Below, piece by piece: positions 1-12,100 of a DNA stretch of 64,000 nt (positions are counted from its first letter, which is position 1; each line of letters starts with the position of its first letter). Position numbers and translations under genes: made by a program. The stretch spans positions 1 through 64,000 of the forward strand of contig JALBCR010004749.1 of NCBI GenBank assembly GCA_030710515.1. Direction: 5' to 3'. Origin of the DNA: Abscondita cerata (taxonomy: Eukaryota > Arthropoda > Insecta > Coleoptera > Lampyridae). The notes under the pieces are model-generated. The model was given only the letters and a program-made list of their open reading frames with translations. It ran no database searches and was not told the origin of the DNA.

Positions 1-125
1 ATTAATATTAATGTCTGCTTGTATTTTCTATTAATAATAATCGAAACAAGCAATAGTTTCCTCAAAAGTATCATCCAAATCTGTCTTTAGGTCATTTTTA
101 GGTATAAATTATACATTTGTATCTC

Positions 126-306
126 AACCAGTGGCGGCGTATTGTGGGCAATTTGAAAGACAATAAGGAATAAAGGTTGTTCTAATCGCCCAATTTTAGA
201 AACATTGCTAAATAGTAGATGAAAGATCTTTCCGAAAATGTAACTTTTGACTACTAGTACGATTTAAAATTTTCAAATTGCCCTCCATTATACCGCCATT
301 GGTTGT
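126..306. repeat. MITE-like inverted-repeat element
   Basis: The two ends are inverted copies of each other over about 30 bp. The left end starts AACCAGTGGCGG and runs into GGGCAATTTGAAA; the right end has TTTCAAATTGCCC and finishes CCGCCATTGGTT. The interior is about 110 bp of AT-rich DNA without an ORF. This is the shape of a short non-autonomous DNA transposon. I could not assign a superfamily or see a clear target duplication. Confidence 0.55.
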
Positions 307-1000
307 GATAGAAATGTATCATTTATGCGAATAGGTGGGGATTTGTTTTCAGGGAACTGTTGTTTGCGTCGATTTATTAACGGCCACTGGTAGAGATAGA
401 AAGTGTTGATTTATACCAAAAGATGGGAATTTAAAAATAAAAATTGACATGTCCGAGGAATATTGCATAAAAATAAGGATACAAATTTAATGAATTTTAT
501 TCCATACCTTACACTCACACCGTATATAGTTCTCCTCCGTCTTGTTTGTGTTTTATCCTTTGAGCCTTCATCTCTTTCCACCATTCGTATATAATTGCGT
601 GTTGTTTTCTTTTTTCTACCCTTTCTTCATATTTTATGGGGAGTGTTTTTTTTCAAATTTCATTTATTTTCTTTACGTGTCCCTCACCTTTATTGTCATA
701 CATTATCCCAAGTATTCTTACTCCTCCATACTCTATCTATTTTTTCTTTTCTTCTGTTTTGGAAATCATTATTATTTTTAATAAGTATTTCACCGTACCT
801 TTCTTCGTTCTAAACAAAACCGTCAGTTTTGCCTAACTAAGTACATAACTTCTCGTTTTGGGATACTGTACCAAATAATGAATTTGGTGAAAGTAAGTTG
901 ATCTTTCTGAAACTTTGCATAAATACGAGGCATATCCAGAAAGTGAATTTAATGAATTTTTGTGGGTTTCAAAAATCTTTATTTAAACAAAAAAATTACG
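307..1000. other. AT-rich DNA, nothing recognised
   Basis: The short open frames here (for example 542-836) are T-rich, low-complexity readings with no recognisable domain. I see no gene or repeat structure. Confidence 0.5.
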
Positions 1001-1004
1001 TGGT

Positions 1005-1275
1005 TACTTTAGTACAATATAAACTATTTTTCTACATAGTCGCCATTCTTCTCAATTTTTTCATGCCTTCCTTCTCCACCTCCTCCTTTACCGCCTCGTC
1101 AATTAAAAACTTTTTTGTAGGTTCAGGGAGGTAAAGGGATAGTAATCTGAAGGTGCTAGATCAGGGGAAATCCCATGTAAACGAGGCCAGCAGTTCCTTC
1201 GTGCCGTGTGTGAAGTGGCATTGTCGTGCACCAGGCAGACTCCTTTTGTTGTACGATTCATAACATTACCACCTT
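1005..1275 (-). pseudogene. mariner (DD34D-type) transposase relic, C-terminal part
   Basis: Reading the minus strand leftward from about 1250 gives LVHDNATSHTARR, then SPDLAPSDYYPFTSL. These are the second and third catalytic-aspartate blocks of mariner transposases. The frame then breaks into stops and continues to a degenerate C-terminus near 1040. Material between the two blocks is partly lost, and the N-terminal half is not visible. It lies in the DNA upstream of the bbx exon, probably inside a bbx intron. It is dead as a gene. Confidence 0.6.
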
Positions 1276-1940
1276 ATTATAAACCTCAAACGAAAGTTTT
1301 CTTAAAAACATTTTGTCATTCTGTGGATGGAAAAGGTTGCAACCAAAAGAAGTTTTGCTTAAGTGTAAAGGCATGTACTTGATTACCGAAATTAAAATTT
1401 TAGATCAAGCAAAGGTTAATCCCAAAATGTGAATTCAATTGTTGGTCAGTCACACCATAAACACGATATCTTAAAAACCGCTTAGCCGATTTTATTCAGC
1501 GGAGATTTGAATTGATTTTGTTGGTCTTAATTCAAGTAGGTGTTTGGAGAAGGGCAGTATGTAAATCATCTGTTTCAAGAGTGATTTTTGTTTTCGATTG
1601 GGATCATGTTTTTTAGTAAAATTTTGGTTAAGCGGTTAATAACTTCCTTTATTAACGTGTTTACTTTACAAATTACAATCGGCTATCATTAACTTGTAAA
1701 CATAATAAATAAACATCTACAGATTTCCCCATGCAATTGATTAAACGCAAAAATTTTAAATTCTACGCGAGTTTCGTAACGCCGCGTGAGTAATTCATTT
1801 TTTGTATCTTCCAAAGTAAACGTGTGTTTTTTATCTCAATTACTTGTTGTTGTATTGCGGTTTCGAACAGCAATAGATTATTAGGAATAGTTGGCGATAA
1901 ATTAAATGTTCTTGTATTAATTGTTTGTGTTCATTTTCAG
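1276..1940 (+). other. probable bbx intron, 3' part
   Basis: No coding potential is seen up to the acceptor at 1931-1940 (TCATTTTCAG). An open frame from 1824 runs through the acceptor but its first 39 codons look like read-through of intron, not protein. I did not find the exon carrying the first part of the HMG box; it probably lies left of the window. Confidence 0.5.
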
Positions 1941-3257
1941 TACAAAGATGCCTTCTTCTCCGCAAATCCCGACTTCAAATGGTATAAACTGCCAGCACCG
2001 CCTTTACGTACGTTAAGCACACGTCCAGTAAACGTTTACAAAATCTCGTCTCCATTGGCCAGTCCTACTCAAACAACAGCAAATTCGGCCGAATTTAATC
2101 CGGGTAAATTAGCAGATGAAACTCAATTAGGAAATTTAACTTCGCTTATGCAAACAAATTCATCTAGTAATATTATAAGGAATGACTACCACAGCAACGT
2201 ATGCGAAATTAATCACCCTTCGATCGATTCTAACGCTCATAATAACAACAATAACAATAACAATGATGTGGAAAACGATAGCGAGCAGCACAAGCAATTG
2301 CTCATAACACCCGTAAACGATACCTCATTTCATCCTAAACCGATTAAAAAGAGAAAGTATCACGAATTTAGTGACGACGACAATAATAAAGATTCGAGAG
2401 ATAATTTTAGCGTAAATTCGTCAAACGGAATTTGCGTTACGACCCTCGATCATAATGAAAATGCTTGCAAAGATGAAAACAGGAACGGTTTTCATAACAA
2501 TGAACCAGAAAATATGACTCAGCAAGAACTGATGAACAAAGTTGTCGATAGTATGTTTCCAGAGAAAGATATTAATGTGGATGATTATTCGGAGAAGGCT
2601 GAATGGAATGCGAAACAAATAGCTAAAGAAACCAGAAAATCGGGTAGATCATGCAAAGGGCGCAGATACGTCGAATTTATGATGGAAGGAAAATTATTAG
2701 GGAACAAACAAATGAAACGCTTTACACAGTACAAACCTGATATTCACAACAAATTCGATAATGCTCTTAATAATAAACTTGAACACATTATAGTGCACAA
2801 TAAAACTGAAACTTCAACACCAAAATTAGATTTAGGCGATACCATTAAACGATTGGCAGAAAGAACTAATACCAAATTAGAAGATATAAGCGAAGATGTT
2901 GGCGAAGGTGTAATCGTTAATAAGAACGTTAAGAGGAAACGCACAGAATCCGAAAATTCGGACGACAGTATAATAAAGTTACAATCGGATTTTAATTTGC
3001 ACGTTCGAATAGCTGAACTTCCGAGCTTAAGTTACGAAGCATTTATACAACGTAAAAAAGATAGTAAGAAACGAAAATCTATTCGTTGCAAATCTGAGTC
3101 AAGTGTGTCCAAAACCAAAGTTGTTAAGTTAACCAAAACTGATAATAATTCTCGAGTCGGTTCCAAAAAGAGGAAAAACAAAAATAATATTATTAGATTA
3201 GACATTGCTGGCGGCGATTTATCTGGGGCTGGCCACTTTAGCAGCTGTGGCCGCTAA
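1941..3257 (+). CDS. bbx: BBX/bobby sox HMG-box protein, last coding exon (apparent C-terminal frameshift)
   Basis: HMG-box transcriptional regulator, nuclear. The exon opens right after a TTTTCAG acceptor with YKDAFFSANPDFKW, the last helix of the BBX-type HMG box; the first two helices must be on upstream exons. Then come RTLSTRP, the BBX-type block ADETQLGNLTSLM, an Asn run, a basic nuclear-localisation-like stretch (KPIKKRKYHEF), the conserved RKSGRSCKG block near 2637-2670, and AELPSLSYEAFIQRKK near 3010-3055, which matches the vertebrate BBX layout. This frame ends at a TAA at 3255-3257 after 438 codons. The frame one base further on encodes LGLATLAAVAANMQ up to a TAA at 3277-3279, close to the conserved BBX C-terminal LAALAEVAA motif. 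The real end is therefore probably 3279 and the sequence carries a one-base indel around 3200-3220. Assignment is firm on several blocks; the frameshift could be assembly error. Confidence 0.85.
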   Translation, partial: YKDAFFSANPDFKWYKLPAPPLRTLSTRPVNVYKISSPLASPTQTTANSAEFNPGKLADETQLGNLTSLMQTNSSSNIIRNDYHSNVCEINHPSIDSNAHNNNNNNNNDVENDSEQHKQLLITPVNDTSFHPKPIKKRKYHEFSDDDNNKDSRDNFSVNSSNGICVTTLDHNENACKDENRNGFHNNEPENMTQQELMNKVVDSMFPEKDINVDDYSEKAEWNAKQIAKETRKSGRSCKGRRYVEFMMEGKLLGNKQMKRFTQYKPDIHNKFDNALNNKLEHIIVHNKTETSTPKLDLGDTIKRLAERTNTKLEDISEDVGEGVIVNKNVKRKRTESENSDDSIIKLQSDFNLHVRIAELPSLSYEAFIQRKKDSKKRKSIRCKSESSVSKTKVVKLTKTDNNSRVGSKKRKNKNNIIRLDIAGGDLSGAGHFSSCGR

Positions 3258-4440
3258 CATGCAGAAAAATGATAATTAATCGTTTCTTTGGTTAATTCAT
3301 TTTTGCGATGCGGCATTAAAAAGTATCCACTCAAGTCAAATGTTTCAGAGTTGAAATGAGTTCCTAAATCATAAAATGCTGCATCATAGTAATTACGAAT
3401 GAGAAATGTTTTCCAAGTTTGACACTGAAACTCTATGGTTACCATTGGTTTTTATTATAATTTTTTTTTTATTATTAATTGCATATATATTTTACACAAA
3501 CTTTTCTCATATTAAGCGTGTTACTTTGTGTATATAATATTGTTTTATTATTATTATTATGTTTTCATTGCGTAATTGTTTTTGTATAGTGTTATTTTTT
3601 TTGTTTTATTAAGTTTGGGTGTAACCTATGTTAACTTAAAACCAAATGTTTACTCTAGTTTAAAGATGATTGATATATGTATAGAAAATGTTAAAACAAA
3701 GTTTAAGAACTTTATATATTTTATCTAAATGAATGCAATAAGTGGACGAGATTTTATGATACGTTGATCTGCAAATTAGATCTTAAAAAAGTTATGTAAT
3801 TTTTATAGTACGATAGGCTCACTAAATTTTTAATGCACTTTAAAAAAAACTCAAACTTCATTAAGTAATTGAATATCAGTGTGGACTGTATATTTTTATT
3901 AGTTTGGTATTTTAGCTGGTCCATAACTGTATCAATTAAATCGACCAAAAAATTTATCAATTAGGCCTTGTAGTGGTAGAGGTATAATATCATATGTTAA
4001 AAACTAAATATATATTATAACGTTTTTCCTAATATATTTATATTTTGTACTAATACATTTTATCATGCTGTATCAAAAATATTGCAAAAATTGAGGAAAA
4101 CGAATGTGGAGTTTTTTTAATAAAGTACAAAATAATAAATGGTTGACCAATTCATGTTCTTATGAATGTATCGCAAATTCGTTTTCCTCGGTTTTTAACA
4201 ATTGGAAGGTATAGAAGTGATGTAATGGATTGTGATAATGATACGATTATAGATGAAGTATTTTTTTAAAGTTGATGGACATGTTTAGATTGGTTGCATA
4301 TGTATAATGTACATATATATGATTAGAGTTGCATATAGATGGTGCCTTTTATTTATTTAACTCTAAATTTTATGCATTTTAGAACAAAATCAAATGTATT
4401 AAATTTATCAGCATTTGTAATAAACAAAATTTTTAAAATT
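3258..4440 (+). other. probable bbx 3' untranslated region
   Basis: AT-rich non-coding DNA directly after the bbx stop. It holds candidate polyadenylation signals AATAAA at 4119-4124 and 4419-4424. The true cleavage site cannot be chosen from sequence alone. No repeat boundaries are visible before about 4440. Confidence 0.45.
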
Positions 4441-4919
4441 TACCGATAGTTTTTATAACAAGCTCGTCGAAGAAGGACATATAAACCTACTAACAGCAGA
4501 GAACTAAATCCGGTTGAGCATATAAATAAGTTGGTCGTCAGCTGGTTTCACATAATATAACTGCAAATGTGCGGTGCTACGATATCGCAGCATAAAATGC
4601 ATTTATCAACGTAGACAGAAAACACCTTTGATGTGTAAATACATTAAAAAGAGTATTAACAAATGTGGCCCTGATTCCTGGTGTGGTGGGATATCTGAAA
4701 ACAAACTGTGGGGTCTAACCGGGGCCGAATTTTGTAGCAGTTTCTTCCACAATTAATCATTCCTCTCATTAACTCAGCTGGAGTGGAGAAACGACGCTGC
4801 AGCTTAGAATCGACGATGAAAACAAACAACTCGTAGTAAGTATTTATTTCAATTTAAAAAGTAAAGCAACAAACAGTACCAATTATTTACATACATCCAA
4901 AGTGAACAGTGAAGCAATG
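4441..4919. other. non-coding DNA before the RTE-like element
   Basis: No domain or repeat is recognised. The 60-codon frame at 4574-4756 resembles nothing I know. It may be untranslated or decayed 5' sequence of the LINE that follows. Confidence 0.35.
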
Positions 4920-6330
4920 TAACAAATGAAGCGAGGTCGAGCCGTAGGTCCGGATGGATTGTCGGCGGAATTTTGGAAGTCTATAGGAGACGAAGGAAGC
5001 ACGGATACTTGGCATCCTTTTTTAATAAGATGAAAAAGAGACAAAATGCCTACTGCATTTCATGAGAGCTTTTTACTGCCTTTTTATAAACATAAAGAAG
5101 ATTCACGAAAATGTCAAAATTATGGAGGCATCAAGTTACTTCCTCACTCAATGAAGATATGGGAGAGTGTGGTGAATAATAAAATACTTGGATTGTTTTG
5201 CCGAAGATCCATATAAACCAGTGGATAAATTAACAGTCGAGGCAATTCAGGCAATGCGTATTCTTGTTGAGAAATTCCGAGATGCGAAGCGAGACCTACA
5301 CTTAATCATCATAGATTTGGAGAAAGCGTTCCACCGCGAGAGTTTATCTGGATCGCCCTTAGAAGCCATGGAGTCCCAGAAAGTTACATCAGAATGATAA
5401 TGGACATGTACGATCAAGTTACAACAAGCATACGATGGACAGCAGGAACATCAGAGCCTTTCCGCGTGAGAGTAGGCGAACACCAGGAAGTGTACTCCGC
5501 TCACTTCTTTTTTAATCTAGTGATAAACTACCTGACTGCTGACATCATGGATGAGATTCTACTTAGTCTACTATTTGCCAATGATGGAGCATTAGCAAGT
5601 GAGTGTGTCGTAAAGATACAGGAATGTTTCAATTGTTGGTTAAAGATACTAGAATACAATGGACTGAGAAAAAACAGAGTATCTGTTCCTCCTATTTAGC
5701 GACATTTATGCACTCTGTCCAGATATCATGATCGATGATTCAATAGTTTGAAAGGATGCAAGTTGTGATGAAGATGTAAACCCCAGAATAAGCATTGGCT
5801 GGTTAAAGTGGCAAGAAAACTCGTCTATACTTTGCGATAGAAGAATGCCACCCAAACTGAAGGGAAAAATGTACACAACAGTAATCAGACCCGCCTTACG
5901 TACGCTGTAAAATGTATGAAAAGTTCAACCGAGCCCTCACAACTGGTGAGATGAAGGTGTGCCGCATGTCTCTTGATGTTACAACGTGAAGGAATCTGTA
6001 GTCGAGAAAATGGACCATGAACGTAGTTCTTGGTTTGAAAAGGTTTACAACTTAGAAGAAATGCAGAAGGTGATAAGGAATCCAGTAGCAGCTATTAACA
6101 AGAGAAGAAGACCAAGAAACAGTTGGCTAAGGCAGATGAATGAGCAACAGAGGAAATATGGTTTATCAGACGCCGAACGACAGGAGAGACAAAACTCTAG
6201 AATGACGCTGCGATCCATGACGGGAAATAATTAATTAAAATTTGCTGACCCTAGAGGTTTTTTTACCAACAGAATTAGGAATATTTTTTGTGATATTAGT
6301 CATTATGAAGAATAAAGCAAGGAAGAAGAA
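4920..6330 (+). pseudogene. RTE-like non-LTR retrotransposon relic (reverse transcriptase part)
   Basis: Broken reverse-transcriptase reading on the + strand. MKRGRAVGPDGLSAEFWKS (4926 onward) is the motif preceding the RT palm. PTAFHESFLLPFYKHKED and NYGGIKLLPH follow. LHLIIIDLEKAFHR (5300-5335) is the first catalytic-aspartate motif. LSLLFANDGALASE (5562-5600) is the YADD box with the first D mutated to N. A C-terminal RRPRNSWLRQ block sits near 6100. The pieces lie in different frames with stops, and the 5' endonuclease is absent. It ends near 6330 in a GAAGAAGAA-rich tail, as RTE-type elements often do. Family placement is by motif memory; inactivity is certain. Confidence 0.7.
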
Positions 6331-6639
6331 GAAGATCCAAAGTGAATATTAGCAAAACCCTATTGGTTCAGCAACAAAAGCGATTGCGAGTAGTAAGAAA
6401 GGTGAACGTAATAATTGCAGTGTGATATAATGATGGGAGGCGTCCTCAACGTGCAAAACTCTCCACGTTGAAGTCGACGTACGTATACTGGAGCTAAATC
6501 AACGTGCGAAATGTGTTACGTTTACCTGAACTATTTGGTGGAGATTGTACGTACGAAACGAGTCATGTTAAAGACGACATACGAATTGTAGCGGAGCGGG
6601 GCAGGACCTTTCTGAGCGGGTGTTGAAAGCAGAAAAACC

Positions 6640-7640
6640 AAAAAACTTACTTTTCTAAACACGAAGCCTACAACGGAGGTCATGGAATTAAAAAAATTAA
6701 ACGGTTTATTGACAAAAATAACAACAATAACATCCTAAAAAAACTAGCTACGAAAGATTGGGTTGCCTCATTATTTAGAAAGCACCATCAAGAAATTGTT
6801 TTGAGAAAACCGGAAGGACGCTAGCAGCAAGAGCTCAAGTGTTTAACAAAACAAATGTTTCAAAATTCATAGATATTTTAGAAGACGTCCATAAAGGTCA
6901 CTTGTATCTTCCACATAGGGTTACAATGCCGATGAAGCCGGATGTCAACTCAAAATCCTCTAAAGTTTTTAGACGGTCGCAACATCTGCCGAAAGAGGAG
7001 CTTTCTACATTTGCAGTTTCCATTTCAGCGGGGGAAATTTAATCCCTCTTTTGTCATATTTCCGAAGCAGCGGATGAAAGAAGAACTCAAAGATGATGAT
7101 CCACTTGGACGGCGATTTCTTTGCCACCCATCAGGGTGGACGCAATCTGAAATATTTTCACAATATGGTTTGAACATTTCCTGTAGTTAGCCACTGTAGT
7201 TTACCTTCTACCACATTGTAGTCATAAGTTGTAAGCCATTGGATGTATCATATATGGGGCCATTCAATACTTAATGTTCAAGCAGTGGAAAGATTCTTGC
7301 GCAATAACCCTGGGATATAAAACAATTAAAAGTATGTTGCTTTTTCTGGGAGATGTGGATAGTTCTAATTAACAAAAACATATTTACTGAAGCGGATTTC
7401 GCTGCAGCATCGACCACAAATACGCCCAACCCCTCTACTGGATAACCACCAGCTGATGTTAAACAGAGGACACATTACACTTCTTGTAGGCTTATTTTAA
7501 TGCAACAACAGTGCATCAACAAGTTCTGGAGATCCCAACCGTGAATTTGTTATCATCAGTGGAAATTCATCGCTACCTCATCAGCTGACACCCCACTACC
7601 TTAACAAGCCCAGTACATCATGTGCTGTAGACCCTCCTCC
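6640..7640 (+). pseudogene. pogo/Tigger (jerky-like) DDE transposase relic
   Basis: The + strand shows pieces of a CENP-B/DDE_1-type transposase in several frames. LATKDWVASLFRKHHQEIV (6740-6800) is the end of the CENP-B-type DNA-binding part. FNKTNVSKFIDILEDVH and LPHRV lead to the first catalytic region near 6930. FNPSFVIFPKQRMKEEL and LCHPSGWTQSEIF (7040-7160) follow. From 7380, TEADFAAA matches the C-terminal linker of jerky/Tigger proteins. Frameshifts and the loss of the D-x-D catalytic sites make it inactive. Confidence 0.65.
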
Positions 7641-7672
7641 ACTCGAAGTTCTTTATCTTCATATTCTATTCT

Positions 7673-7912
7673 CATTTTTCGATAAAATGATATTTGACCC
7701 TGCAAAAATGCATGCAAAGATGACTGAAATTGTCCGAGAGCGAGAATGCGATGTAGTGGTGGGGGTACCCGGCCGCTAGCAGCGCGCTTATAACCGCAGC
7801 CCTCAAAAACGACGGTAGCGGTCCCACCACTCCATCGCCTTCTCGCTCTCGATCAATTTCAGTCATATTTGCATGCATTTATCACGTGTCAAATATCATT
7901 TTACCGAAAAAT
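7673..7912. repeat. 240-bp MITE with ~95-bp inverted ends
   Basis: The left arm (CATTTTTCGATAAAATGATA and onward, including AGAGCGAGAATGCGATG) is the reverse complement of the right arm ending ATTTTACCGAAAAATG. The arms are highly similar, so the element can fold on itself. The interior is GC-richer (CCCGGCCGCTAGCAG). No ORF of its own; the open frame at 7672-7878 is simply one reading of the repeat. Confidence 0.75.
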
Positions 7913-8389
7913 GAAAATATACGTTTTGTTCCATTCCATTTCACCTTCAAAACTATTTTTTATTTCTGACAATCTGACTTGATTGAAAATATTGCATTAA
8001 AAAATTTAAATCGCAATTATGCATAAACTAATTTCTCGACAATTGCAGCGTATGGCACACATTAAGTACGTATAATTACCTCCTATTACCCGAAAGATTT
8101 ACGCTACATCTCAAAAAATGACGGATTAAAAAAAAACGAAAATATTTCGCTTTTTCCGAATTTTATTGTTAATAAACAATATAAGGAGAATTCATTTTCG
8201 GTATAAAACTTGACTATAAGCTACTTTATACTATTATCATCCTACTATTATTTTTGTCAAAAATTTAATTATATTTGCTCTATATTGACTGGGTAAGAAA
8301 ATAAGCTCTCATAATATGTTGTGCCTATTAAAGCAAACATTACCAAAGGAAAAACTAACCGAAAAAAAAAGATCTTCAGCCGTTCTAAC

Positions 8390-8440
<51 letters not shown>

Positions 8441-9175
8441 TTAGTGTCTATTTACCTACTATAGTAAATTTTAAAGAATTATAAACTTAAGTATTGATCA
8501 GAACAACAATAAACTTTTTTATCCTTTGGATTTTAATTGATTAAAGTTGTTATATTTTAATTATAAACAACTTGTTTAAATTATTTTTTGATCCGATAAG
8601 TAATTACTGAGATAATACTACCACATGGCAGTAATGGTTTTAACAATATCTCCAACTAATATTAATTATACAAAACAAGTTGTTGTAAATTTTATTTTCT
8701 ATAACTTTAGTTTGAACTATTTTTTCTGAAACGCAATTTTCATTTTCTCTTTAGTCCGCGTGGTACCACGTTTTGACGTTGTTAGACGTGTATTATATTT
8801 TTCGAGCAAAATGTTATATATCCGAACACTTTCGATACCCTTTTACAGGTTTGTTAGTATCAGAACGATGTGGAGTTCTGCGCAAAACGTTTGTTTTTAT
8901 TGCAAAAACCATTATAAGAATTTTGACTTTTTTTTGGAAATTAAAAAACATTTCATCTCGGGTAAATTTCACAATAGATTCGGGCGTTTGAACCCTGCTC
9001 TGTCCAGAATTTTCTCCACCGCCTGCACCGTCACCTATACAAGAATCCTACCACCAATCTATAAAATGTAGGATTCAGTACATGATAAGATAATTCAAAT
9101 CCAGTGTTACAAAAGCACGCATATATTTTTTAATAACGCATTATTAGTACAATTTATAAATATTTTTCCTACACA
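7913..9175. other. AT-rich intergenic DNA including a 44-base poly(A) tract; 3' flank of Rpt3
   Basis: A pure A run occupies 8393-8436, possibly the tail of an old retroposed copy on the + strand, though no body is recognised in front of it. The 103-codon frame at 8760-9071 has no known domain. The stretch just left of 9176 should be the Rpt3 3' UTR: on the minus strand an ATTAAA variant signal occurs near 9128-9133. Confidence 0.4.
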
Positions 9176-12100
9176 TTACTTATAAAATTCGTGTTCACTT
9201 TCATCTTTCTTAATATTATTCTTATAACCTTTTTCGAAATCTTTTGGAAGGACAATGTAGCGATTTTCCCTCACGGCGTGCATACCCGCCTCTTGACAAA
9301 TAGCGTTAATGTCAGCGCCGGAGATTCTGTCTGGACGGGCCACATAATCTTCCAAATCCACCTGAAAAGATTTTATTAAATTATTTCGTTTCAACAATTT
9401 TGACGGTTAACCGGAAGTAAAAAATCGCTCTAAGTGATTACACGTAAACAAGTGTAGAAACCTTATAAATAAGAGCATATGTCGTGGCATTTGTTGGTCT
9501 AAATTACGATTTTTATTGACATTTTACATATGTATAAGTTATGAAATGGCAAATAGATCACGGTTTTACAGCCAGTACTGATAGTTTACATATTTAACAG
9601 TCAATATATGTATTTCGCGTGACACATAAAGTTGTTTGAATTAATAAAGTACTTAAAAGCTAACTGCAAACTAAATTAAAATTTGAAACCACCTTGGTAT
9701 TGCACATCATATATACTGCGTGGCAATAAAAAGGGAATAACTTTAGTTGATTTAGATAAAAATTTGAAAATTGGATGCCCTATGCTAAATAACTACATTT
9801 TTTAAGGATAATTTTCAATATTAATAAACTTTGTTATTTGTAAATGAAGAATACTGTTTTAGGTTCAGTGGTACATATTTTTTAAATAAATATTTATATA
9901 GGCATTTTAAGAAAAAAAAAGTTCATATGCAACGGCTTGGTTTCCGAGATACAGGGTATCAAAAAACTATTTTATTTGGATTTTTGCTTATATTTGTTAA
10001 GTAACATGGCAATTGGACGAAATTCGGATACATACTGGATATGTTGATGACGAGAAACTTAAATATTAAATTAGTTTTTTGTTTAAAGTTAGAGGCGCCA
10101 CATACAGTGTAGTTCCTGAATTTAATTAACCATAACTTTTTGTGTCGCATTGTATATCATTTTTTACTAGAGACAGACCTATTCTCCATTCAATTTTACA
10201 AACAAAATGTACTCTAGTATTTGTTGCTAAAAGCAGCCGTTTTGGATAAAAACGTGTTAATCATATAAATCGCATTCGTTTTAGAAGTAGTCAGAAACAG
10301 TCTTTTTTCGTTTGTGTTCCAAAAGTTAATTAATCATTGAACAAAATTAAAATAAGCTGTGAAAATTTAATTGTCAATCTGCCAGTTTATTTAATTTTAA
10401 AATTGATATTTATCCCTCAGACTATTTGTTTTGAAATCGTAGCGCTCAAGGATAGATACGTTAAGTGACTTCAAGCATTATAAAAGAGGCGATATTGCCT
10501 GCTGCAAAACAAACCGTCAACAATTGTCAAGGATTGTGTTGATAACCTTCTCCATTACTGCTTTACGCATTCCTCAAGGAGATCCCAAAACTAAATCTCT
10601 TTTACCAGCCACGTAAAGAGGAACATTGCTCAATTGCCCCAACTAACTCCCACGTCTCTTCCAAAAGCAGGAAGTGAAACTTCTACGCTAACAGAGTTGA
10701 ACAAAAAGTTTCTGAGGGGGAGATTAGAGTAGCAGTCAGAATCCTTTCTTCTTCAGACACGTTGGCCAAACACGACAAAAGAACCTATGAACTATTATTG
10801 GGAAAGCACCCCCAACTTTCCAGACCTCTCCTGCTGCCCGATCTTCCACAAAAACAACCGAAACACTAGTTGTTCCGGTACTTGACGTGTCGGCAGCAAT
10901 ACACTTTCAGAACGCATGTAAAACAACACCAAGTAACCACCAAAATAGTTTTGAAAATTTATTTCACAAACACCTTCAACTTCAAATAGAGCGCGATAAC
11001 ATGCTCAATGAAATCCTGTACAACTGTACAGAGTGTTCCAGGTATTTCTCGAATTGATAAGGAAAACTGTGGTCGGGACCCCTGGCTCGATTTTTGAGAC
11101 AAATCCAATGGTCTAAACAGCACTTCGATATCTGACTCGTTTGGCAGATACAGAGTGTTTTGTGTTTTATGCTGTTTTCTTTAAAACTTTATAACTTTTG
11201 TTTGTGAATATTTTTTATTTTAACCAAAACATTTTTTGTGCATTTATTTATATGCAGTTCAATGACGTACTCAAATTTATTTTAGCTTAATTCGTTTTCA
11301 AGTTACAGATCATACATGCATTTTTTAAACTAGAAACTATAGTTGGCTATGACTCCATTGATTAGAGATTTTTTTTAGCTTTCTGAAAATATATTTTTCA
11401 TATATTTGTCTCGGCAAATAAATAAATTATAAACGATTTTTTGAAAAACACCTCTCAAAGTCACCTATGAACCTATGTTTACTGCGCGCATTCGTTGCTA
11501 GTTTTTTGACACTTCACGCAGTTTTTTCTTATAAATAAATGGCCAAAAGTTATTAATTTCAGTAATTAATTATTATTTTAAGCAAAGCTTTGAAACATTA
11601 AATCTAATTATATCTATGTATGTTTCGACCATTTAAAAACAACAAAAACAACTGCGTGAAGTGTCAAAAAACTAGCAAAGAGTGTTTTTCAAAACATCGT
11701 TTATAATTTCCTTATTTGTCCAGATAAATATATGAAACCATATATTTTCAGAAAGCTAAAATAATTTCTAATCGATGGAGTCATAGCCAACTATAGTTTC
11801 CATTTAAAAAATACATGTTTGGTCTGTAACTCAAAATGAATTAAGCTAGAATAAATTGAATTGCTATATAAAAATGCACAAAAATGTTTTGTTAAAATTC
11901 ACAAACAAAAAAAGTTTTGAAGCTTTAAAGAAAACTACAAAAACGCAAAACACTCAGTATCTTCCAAACGAGTAAAGATATCGAAGTGCTGTTTAGACCA
12001 TTGACAAGGGAGAAGGGACAAGGGTCCCGACCACGGTTTGCGAAATACCTGAAACTCCCCCATTACATCGAAAATAGGACACGCGGTACAACTTCATGTG

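Noticed and set aside
542..836. Overlapping short ORFs of 66-79 codons
   Set aside because: T-rich low-complexity readings in three frames with no motif; expected by chance in AT-rich DNA.
8760..9071. 103-codon plus-strand ORF near the Rpt3 3' end
   Set aside because: No domain, atypical composition, and overlapping the probable 3' flank of Rpt3 on the other strand.
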